From: Sphingopyxis terrae subsp. terrae NBRC 15098
GTDB taxonomy: Bacteria > Pseudomonadota > Alphaproteobacteria > Sphingomonadales > Sphingomonadaceae
Direction of reading: 5' to 3'
Length of the DNA: 56,817 nucleotides
NCBI RefSeq assembly: GCF_001598815.1
Contig: NZ_BCZQ01000033.1
Coordinates: 1-56,817, forward strand
The notes under the pieces are model-generated. The model did not search any database. It was not told the DNA's origin and saw only the letters and a list, made by a program, of their open reading frames with translations. The position numbers and the translations under genes are program-made. The stretch's first letter is position 1. Each line of letters begins with the position of its first letter. Shown one piece after another: positions 52,265 to 56,817 of the stretch.

Positions 52265-52717
52265 TCAGCGCGCTTCGGCGGCACCCGCGGCGCGGACCGA
52301 CAGATCGGCCTTGGGCAGCTTCGTCACCAGCGGGCCGGTCACGCTGTCGGCCTGGCTGTAGAGCGCCGAAAGCGGGACGTTGTAGAGCTTGCCGCCGTCG
52401 ACGACGATCGCATTGTCGCCGTCGATGCCCTGCACCGTGCCGATGCTCGCGCCCTTGGCGTCGGTAACCTGCGCACCGGCGCGCACCTGTTCGCGCGTTG
52501 CGAGCGTCAGCTTCGCCGAATCGACGGCATCGTTCGCGGCGCCATCGACGCTGTCGACCGTCTGGCCGACGCGGTCGGTCACACTGCCGACGGTGGCGGC
52601 GGGATCGAGTGCGGCGCCCGCGTTGAGGTTGGCCGAGCCGCCAAGGCCGACCTGCGCGACGGCGGGAACGGCGACGATCGCGGCACCGGCGGCGAGCGTC
52701 ATCAGGGTCTTGCGCAT
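52265..52717 (-). CDS. Exported protein with PRC-barrel-like segment
   Basis: A 150-residue protein with signal peptide MRKTLMTLAAGAAIVAVPAV (cleaved after AVA). The mature part begins with a Gly/Ala/Asn region (GLGGSANLNAGAALDPAA), then VRAGAQVTDAKGASIGTVQG and IVVDGGKLYNVPLSALY, which resembles a PRC-barrel strand pattern. Envelope or stress location is likely; function unknown. It ends at a good intrinsic terminator, and its promoter region lies before 52741. Confidence 0.78.
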   Translation of the reverse strand: MRKTLMTLAAGAAIVAVPAVAQVGLGGSANLNAGAALDPAATVGSVTDRVGQTVDSVDGAANDAVDSAKLTLATREQVRAGAQVTDAKGASIGTVQGIDGDNAIVVDGGKLYNVPLSALYSQADSVTGPLVTKLPKADLSVRAAGAAEAR

Positions 52718-52741
52718 CGGGTTTCTCCTTATTGTCCGATC

Positions 52742-52780
52742 AAGGCCGCCCGGAGGGGGGAAGGGGGGACGGGCGGCCTT
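52742..52780 (-). terminator. Hairpin in the gap after the 49-residue gene
   Basis: AAGGCCGCCCG at 52742-52752 and CGGGCGGCCTT at 52770-52780 are perfect 11-bp inverted arms around a purine-rich loop of 17 bases. It follows the minus-strand gene ending at 52856. There is no U-run, so termination strength is uncertain. Confidence 0.55.
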
Positions 52781-52855
52781 GCCGACGAGAAACCGGCGCG
52801 CCGGGCGTTCGTTGCCGCATGGGCGGCGGAGCGACCGGCGCGCGCGACGGAGCGA

Positions 52856-53005
52856 TCAGGCGGGCGTGGGCCGCCGCGCGATCAGCTTGTTGAGCGTCGC
52901 GATCCGCCGCCGCGCCGCGCTCCAGTCGCGTTCGGGATGCGCGGCGATCTGGCGGAGGAGGGTGCCGAGTTCCTTGCGGCGGTCGCCTTCGGTCACGGGT
53001 TGCAT
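52856..53005 (-). CDS. Small basic helical protein (49 residues)
   Basis: AAAGGAGA at optimal spacing precedes ATG 53005. The 49-residue peptide MQPVTEGDRRKELGTLLRQI continues HPERDWSAARRRIATLNKLI and is strongly basic and helical, without cysteines or hydrophobic stretches. It is probably a real microprotein, 57 bases downstream of the larger HTH-like gene on the same strand. Function unknown. Confidence 0.6.
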   Translation of the reverse strand: MQPVTEGDRRKELGTLLRQIAAHPERDWSAARRRIATLNKLIARRPTPA

Positions 53006-53062
53006 GGGCTTTCTCCTTTCAGGCGCGCAGCATAGCATGGCGGCGGCGCGCCTGCGCACCGC

Positions 53063-54052
53063 TCACCCCGCGGGCGGGGCGGACCGGCTGGCGGTGCGCG
53101 GCGCCGATGCCGCATCGCGCGCCGCGTCATTCGCCGCAGCGGGCACGGGATCGGGGCTTCCGTCTGCCCCCAGCCCGAAAAAGGCGCGCCGCGCCGCCTC
53201 CCCCGCCGCGCGCAGCGGCGCGGTTTCGACCGCGACGATCGCCGCGAAGGCGGCCTCTTCGTCATCGTCGAGGGTGCGTTCATAGTCGGCATCGCCGAAC
53301 TGACCCTCCTCGATGCCCATAAAATCGTCGGGCGGCGGGAAATTGGTGCGCAGCTCGCCACTTTCGCCGTCGGGCCACACGTCCATCGCCGCCGCCTCTT
53401 CCTCGGGGGTCGGATCGGGGGCGGCCGCAGGCGCATCGCCCTCGGCACAATCGGCGGAAATGCGTGCAACTTCACACGCGATCGGGCTGTCGCGCCACAG
53501 CTCCGCGAGCGGATTGGCGCGGTTGTCGCGCCCCGCGAGCCAGAGCGCGAACGCCGCATTCTGGCCGTCCGCCGCGCCATCGGCCTCCGCCGCGTCGAAC
53601 AGCGCGAGGAAGGCGTCCCAATCGCCCGCGATAATCTGTGCCAGCATGTCTTCGCCCGCCTTGGCGCGGACATCGACCGCCCGGTCGAGCCGCGCAAGCA
53701 TCGCAAGGCCAAGGCGCGGGTCGTGGCGGCGGCGCTTGTGGAAATGATAGCCCTCGCGCTCGGCCGGGCCGCGCTCATAGCATTCCTCGATTCCCCAGAT
53801 CGCGCGGTCGAGCAGCTCGTCGGCAAGCCGCGCCCGCGCGACGAGCAGCGCCGCCGCCCAGCCGAGGCGGAAGGCGACGCCGCGCGCGCGGTGGCGAAGC
53901 TGATAGGCGGCACCGGGCGACATCGACACCCGGCTGGCGGCGATCTGAACCGATCCGGTGACGGCCAGATGGTCAAGAAAGGCGCGCTGGAGCGCGGGGG
54001 TCCAATGATAGCTGGCGGGGGCGGCGGGTTCGGCGACGGTTTCGAATGACAT
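53063..54052 (-). CDS. HTH-containing protein, unrecognised (phage-terminase-small-subunit-like N-terminus)
   Basis: A 329-residue protein. The N-terminal 60 residues contain YHWTPALQRAFLDHLAVTGS followed by IAASRVSMSPGAAYQLRHR, a helix-turn-helix of the kind seen in terminase-small-subunit-like DNA-binding proteins. The middle is helical (ARARLADELLDRAIWGIEEC; LARLDRAVDVRAKAGEDML). The C-terminal third is acidic and repetitive. ATG 54052 is chosen over an ATG at 54097 because it fits the domain start. A 30-bp dispersed motif lies inside the coding region at 53450-53484. No phage genes adjoin, so it may be a chromosomal regulator. Confidence 0.65.
   Translation of the reverse strand: MSFETVAEPAAPASYHWTPALQRAFLDHLAVTGSVQIAASRVSMSPGAAYQLRHRARGVAFRLGWAAALLVARARLADELLDRAIWGIEECYERGPAEREGYHFHKRRRHDPRLGLAMLARLDRAVDVRAKAGEDMLAQIIAGDWDAFLALFDAAEADGAADGQNAAFALWLAGRDNRANPLAELWRDSPIACEVARISADCAEGDAPAAAPDPTPEEEAAAMDVWPDGESGELRTNFPPPDDFMGIEEGQFGDADYERTLDDDEEAAFAAIVAVETAPLRAAGEAARRAFFGLGADGSPDPVPAAANDAARDAASAPRTASRSAPPAG
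53450..53484 (-). repeat. Dispersed motif copy 3, inside a coding sequence
   Basis: Read on the minus strand: GATCGCGTGTGAAGTTGCAC followed by GCATTTCCGCC, matching copies 1 and 2 near lepA. It lies inside the 53063-54052 gene, in frame, adding the residues IACEVARISADC there. Confidence 0.6.
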
Positions 54053-54145
54053 GGCAGTGATCCTTTCCGAAAAGGTAAAACTGCCAGAATGAACCATATG
54101 GGTGAATTGTAGGAAAGCGGAAAATGCGGGGAAGCGGCGCGGGCC

Positions 54146-54730
54146 CTAGTCGGCGCGGGTCTGGTCGGCGGGCGGCGGGGGATAGGGGGCGGCGGCGCCG
54201 TGATCGTAGCTCAGGCTTTCCGACAGGCGGAAGCGGCCTTCGGCGGGTATCCATTGCCAGACGTGCATATAGCGTGCGCCGCCGACCATGTCCCAGCGCG
54301 CGTCCTTGGCATTCCATTCGAAAAAGACATGCGCCGCCTCTTCGAGTGCGCCCCAGTCGCCGAGCGCGCGGATGATGCGCGATCCGGGGACGAGCAGGCG
54401 GCGGTTGCGATAGCCCGCCTGCGCGCCGCCGGGCGCGCGCGCGGCGCAATTTTTCTCCATCGACGCGACGAAATCGGCGCGGTCGGCGATCGCCAGCCCG
54501 CCCTTGTCGTGGAGCATCCGGTAATCGGGGGTGAGCAGATCGGGCAACGCGGCGGGATCGCAGCCTTCGAACACCGCCCAAAACAGCCGCGCATCGTTCG
54601 CCGCGATCGCCGCGTCGAGCGCGGCGGCGGTCGGCATCGGCGCGGGCTGCGCAGCGGCGGCGGGCGGCGACGCGGGTTGGGCCTGCGGCGCGGGCGCCAG
54701 CGCGGCGGCGAGGAAGAGGGCGAGGGACAT
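54146..54730 (-). CDS. Exported NTF2-like (DUF4440-type) protein
   Basis: A 194-residue protein with signal peptide and Ala/Pro-rich linker (about 1-35). The C-terminal domain follows the NTF2-like/DUF4440 pattern: ALDAAIAANDARLFWAVFEG, LPDLLTPDYRMLHDKGG and MEKNCAARAPGGAQAGYRNR. Such domains bind small ligands or are enzymes in other families. Nothing adjacent indicates substrate. ATG 54730 is the first one before the signal-like segment. Confidence 0.75.
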   Translation of the reverse strand: MSLALFLAAALAPAPQAQPASPPAAAAQPAPMPTAAALDAAIAANDARLFWAVFEGCDPAALPDLLTPDYRMLHDKGGLAIADRADFVASMEKNCAARAPGGAQAGYRNRRLLVPGSRIIRALGDWGALEEAAHVFFEWNAKDARWDMVGGARYMHVWQWIPAEGRFRLSESLSYDHGAAAPYPPPPADQTRAD

Positions 54731-55100
54731 CGGGCAGGGCTCCTTGCTGTGTTGTTTATGTAATACGGTTGCACGCGGCGGGGTGCAAGCGGTGTTTCCG
54801 CGACCCGCCCTGTGGCGAAGCGATGGGGCGCGCGCGGACGGCGTGCCGCGCAGCGGCCCCTCCGTCAGCCCTTGCGGGCTGCCACCTCCCCATGGCTTCG
54901 CCACAGGGAGGATCGGGCTTCGCCACAGGGAGGATCGGGCGGGACTGGCCGCCTGTGTGCCCCGGCGAAAGCCGTGGTCCGTGGCGGCGGAGCGCTAGCG
55001 GTGGTGCGGGCCGCTCTGGGCCCCGGCTTTCGCCGGGGAGCACGGGGACTGCGCCGGCGGGGCTGGCGTCGGGGCGCGGCTGTCCCTATTTGTGCGGGTG
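54731..55100. repeat. Repeat-rich intergenic region (370 bp)
   Basis: No gene is seen. From 54788 there is an inverted repeat, CCCTGTGGCGAAGC...GCTTCGCCACAGGG. CTTCGCCACAGGGAGGATCG occurs twice in tandem at 54896-54939. From 54956 to 55045 lies a GCGAAGGC-like pair (GTGCCCCGGCGAAAGCCG and CCCCGGCTTTCGCCGGGGAG). Several mixed repeats make the region likely to be a hot spot of intergenic rearrangement. Confidence 0.8.
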
Positions 55101-55607
55101 ATGAGCAATGGGGACCGAAGGATCGTCGTGATCGCGCGGCTGAAGCCCAAACCGCTGCTGGCGGGGGCGATCGTCTGTGCGCTGATATTGGCGGCGCTGG
55201 CGCTGGGGCAGGCGGAGCCGGTGCGCGGCGACGGCATGGGCGCGATGCTGCGCAGCCTGATCTTCGGCGATGCGGTGGCGACGACGGCGATGATCGCCGC
55301 GGCGATCGGCCTGTCGACCTGTTTCCGCCTGTGGCGCCAGCGCGACGCCTGGATCTTTCACGACGGCCTGCGCCTCTATCGCGGCAACAGCCTGTCGTGG
55401 CCGCTGGCGACGATCCGCGACGTGGTGATCGAACGCAGCGACATCGGCATCGCCTCGCTGCGGCTGGTCGTCGACGACGACAGCGAAACGACGCGCGAGC
55501 TGGTGAAACTGCCGCTGCTCGAAGGCTCCCCCGAAGCAGTGCGCGGCGGCGTGCTGTTCGCCGCGGCGGGGGTGAAAGCGGTGCCGAGCGGGGTTACGTT
55601 GAATTGA
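55101..55607 (+). CDS. Small membrane protein, unrecognised
   Basis: A protein of about 168 residues with two hydrophobic helices (LLAGAIVCALILAALALG; VATTAMIAAAIGLSTCF) and a soluble C-terminal half (WIFHDGLRLYRGNSLSWPLA; IRDVVIERSDIGIASLRLVV) of alternating strands, like PH-domain or YcxB-type cytosolic domains of small membrane proteins. GTG 55092 or ATG 55101 could be the start. It sits directly before the AT-rich accessory block. Confidence 0.65.
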   Translation: MSNGDRRIVVIARLKPKPLLAGAIVCALILAALALGQAEPVRGDGMGAMLRSLIFGDAVATTAMIAAAIGLSTCFRLWRQRDAWIFHDGLRLYRGNSLSWPLATIRDVVIERSDIGIASLRLVVDDDSETTRELVKLPLLEGSPEAVRGGVLFAAAGVKAVPSGVTLN

Positions 55608-55625
55608 GCTTACAGTACCAGCTCA

Positions 55626-56207
55626 CTATCCCATGATCCTCTTCAGCTCACTCTCGATTAGATTGATTTCTATATCTAGCAGCGTGGATGAAACATTCGT
55701 GGGGCTCCAGAACGCCTTTTGACCGTAGGCGTCCAAAATTCCGAAATCTTCGTTTCCTGCCCCTTTGTAAGCTTTCTTTAGAAGTAGAAGCCCCGCACCT
55801 GCTTTATCACGATTTAACCTCGGGTCCCGGCGAGGGTAAACTGCTAGAATTTTCCGCTTTCCATTTTTCTCCAGACCGATCTCGGGTTCGATATGCACTG
55901 AAAAAACCTTGGAAGGAGATGGCCAGACACCTCGGGATGGCGCAATTCTATCGCCGGACTGTTTGCTCAGCCACGTTACGACATTCTCGAAAATTTCGAT
56001 GTTGTGTGATACTGTATTTTGGGCTGCCGACTTCTCTATTTCCGAGATAACACTTTTTTGTGATTTTCCGTGCGCCGAGTAGTTCAAAACTCCATCCCTT
56101 GACGCCCTGTAAAAATCAAATCCTCCCGGCTTGCCGTAATTTTCAAGTTGACGTATCTTGTCTCCCGTATCGAGAGTTAAGAACTTTAGAAACGTAGAAA
56201 AGTGCAT
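55626..56207 (-). CDS. Accessory protein, unrecognised (AT-rich)
   Basis: A 193-residue protein (197 if GTG 56219 is used). Its GC content is visibly lower than its neighbours. It has no signal or membrane segment. It begins MHFSTFLKFLTLDTGDKIRQ and has WPSPSKVFSVHIEPEIGLEK and AYGQKAFWSPTNVSSTLLDI in the C-terminal half. The pair with the following gene (32 bases between ATG 56207 and its stop), the base composition and the adjoining IS element suggest horizontally acquired DNA. No family recognised; toxin, defence or phage-derived roles are open. Confidence 0.55.
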   Translation of the reverse strand: MHFSTFLKFLTLDTGDKIRQLENYGKPGGFDFYRASRDGVLNYSAHGKSQKSVISEIEKSAAQNTVSHNIEIFENVVTWLSKQSGDRIAPSRGVWPSPSKVFSVHIEPEIGLEKNGKRKILAVYPRRDPRLNRDKAGAGLLLLKKAYKGAGNEDFGILDAYGQKAFWSPTNVSSTLLDIEINLIESELKRIMG

Positions 56208-56239
56208 GATTACGGGCACGCACGTTCTCCTCAGGTGTT

Positions 56240-56683
56240 CTATCCGATTAGAATAGGTCGATAAGATTCAATCGCAAGTTTAGCAGTTTCGGTAGTTATC
56301 TTGCTCTGACGTGCTTGGCTCTCCAAATAATTTTGGAACTTGCCACCCCGCACATATTCCGTTTGAAACCAGTTCCTGAAATAAGCCAGCGCCTCATCTG
56401 GATAGCACCATGGATGCTGAGGATTAGAGACAGATTGAGGAAAGTAATCAGGGTAATTATGAACGTACTTTTGGCGCTCGCCAAAAGTACGTTCCAAGCA
56501 TTGATCGGTCCAGCGTGCGCCCCATGCTTTGCCGACACTGATGTCAGGGATGATACCATCATCCATGAAAACGCCATTTTCTCCGAGAGTTACAACCATT
56601 TCAGAAATTTCGGTTAGCGTCCGCGCTCGTGGTGTAATTTCCGGTGTAGGCGATGGTGTATTCCGGGGTGGGGCATGCCCCAC
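56240..56683 (-). pseudogene. 5'-truncated accessory gene interrupted by an IS256-like element
   Basis: A 147-codon frame whose first 18 residues or so (MGHAPPRNTPSPTPEIT) are the antisense translation of the adjacent IS end. The genuine part starts near RARTLTEISEMVVTLGENGV and contains GKAWGARWTDQCLERTFGER followed by KYVHNYPDYFPQS, then HPWCYPDEALAYFRNWFQTE. It is AT-rich like the previous gene. The original start was lost, so it is probably non-functional. A 34-bp inverted repeat lies inside the coding part. Family unknown; phage- or plasmid-like DNA-binding proteins are a possibility. Confidence 0.55.
56461..56494. repeat. Perfect 16-bp inverted repeat inside the truncated gene
   Basis: GAACGTACTTTTGGCG at 56461-56476 and CGCCAAAAGTACGTTC at 56479-56494 are exact reverse complements with a 2-base centre (CT). 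It lies in the coding part (RTFGERQKYV), where codons are forced to satisfy both strands. It may be a protein-binding or cruciform site. Confidence 0.85.
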
Positions 56684-56691
56684 CCCGGAAT
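56660..56691. repeat. 32-bp perfect palindrome in the IS leader
   Basis: ATTCCGGGGTGGGGCA and TGCCCCACCCCGGAAT are adjacent 16-bp arms with no spacer. Within an IS it could block read-through transcription into the transposase gene. Confidence 0.8.
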
Positions 56692-56769
56692 GCGGCGTCG
56701 CTGGTGGCCACCGGGTTCATCGTTATGGTGGAGTTTGCACACTTCAACCGTGACGAAGAGGAGTTCCCG

Positions 56770-56817
56770 ATGACCGAGGACAGATTACTGATCGAAGAGC
56801 TTGCTGCGAAGGGCGGC
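56770..56817 (+). CDS. IS256-family transposase, N-terminal fragment (runs past window)
   Basis: ATG 56770 follows GAAGAGGAG and encodes MTEDRLLIEELAAKGG up to the window edge. IS256-type transposases commonly start MTEDRLPLAELLAKAG, so this is the likely family. The catalytic DDE residues lie outside the window. Confidence 0.55.
   Translation, partial: MTEDRLLIEELAAKGG

Larger units (their letters stand above)
56630..56817 (+). mobile_element. IS256-family-like insertion sequence, left end (runs past window)
   Basis: GTGTAATTTCCGGTGTAGGC near 56632 resembles an IS256-type terminal sequence, and a transposase reading frame opens at 56770. The left boundary is approximate. It cuts the minus-strand gene at about residue 18. 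The right end, inverted repeat and target duplication lie outside the window. The sequence between the end and the transposase start contains a 32-bp perfect palindrome. Confidence 0.55.

Overview
The window is GC-rich (roughly 65 percent by eye) and looks like a chromosome segment of a sphingomonad alphaproteobacterium, Sphingopyxis-like. The evidence is the Entner-Doudoroff set zwf-edd-eda, sciP, the argH/lipoprotein/lysA order, two exosortase-A-associated surface polysaccharide genes, and GC-rich paired intergenic repeats typical of that group. No rRNA, tRNA or CRISPR array was seen. The right edge (about 55.6-56.8 kb) is AT-richer, holds unrecognised genes and ends inside an IS256-like element, so it is accessory DNA.

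Layout: 0-3.2 kb, the tail of a ferredoxin reductase, a DUF423 protein and a glycosyltransferase followed by an ECF sigma/anti-sigma pair. 3.2-5.7 kb, ahpC-ahpF peroxide defence. 5.7-9.2 kb, an AraC regulator divergent from an SDR, then glpD. 9.3-13.5 kb, zwf-edd-eda. 13.6-23.8 kb, a lipid block: HAD-PlsC fusion, PlsB, WS/DGAT acyltransferase, patatin/DUF3336 lipase, monoacylglycerol-lipase-like hydrolase, a second alpha/beta hydrolase and gpsA. Together they can be read as a glycerolipid/triacylglycerol synthesis and breakdown cycle. 24-29 kb, tlpA divergent from argH-(LptM-like lipoprotein)-lysA, then a siroheme synthase. 28.9-31 kb, a cassette of a 48-residue peptide, a HEAT-repeat protein and a cupin-like/HEAT protein, which is the best candidate for an undescribed system. 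31-35.9 kb, minus-strand genes for a monooxygenase, a CMD protein, thiolase, MaoC hydratase, MscS channel and topoisomerase IB. 36-40 kb, an acyltransferase and an exosortase-A-associated ligase, divergent from the matching glycosyltransferase. 41-47 kb, lepA, a small XRE regulator, a GNAT enzyme, sciP and mnmA. 47-55 kb, many small stress/envelope proteins, an FNR-type box, a thermonuclease, a DksA-type protein and DUF465.

Most gaps between co-directional genes from 4 to 28 kb carry pairs of inverted repeats sharing a GCGAAGGC/GCCTTCGC core, or other REP-like families. A separate motif of about 30 bp occurs twice upstream of lepA and once inside a coding sequence at 53.4 kb. All functions are inferred from sequence reading only; no database search was run.
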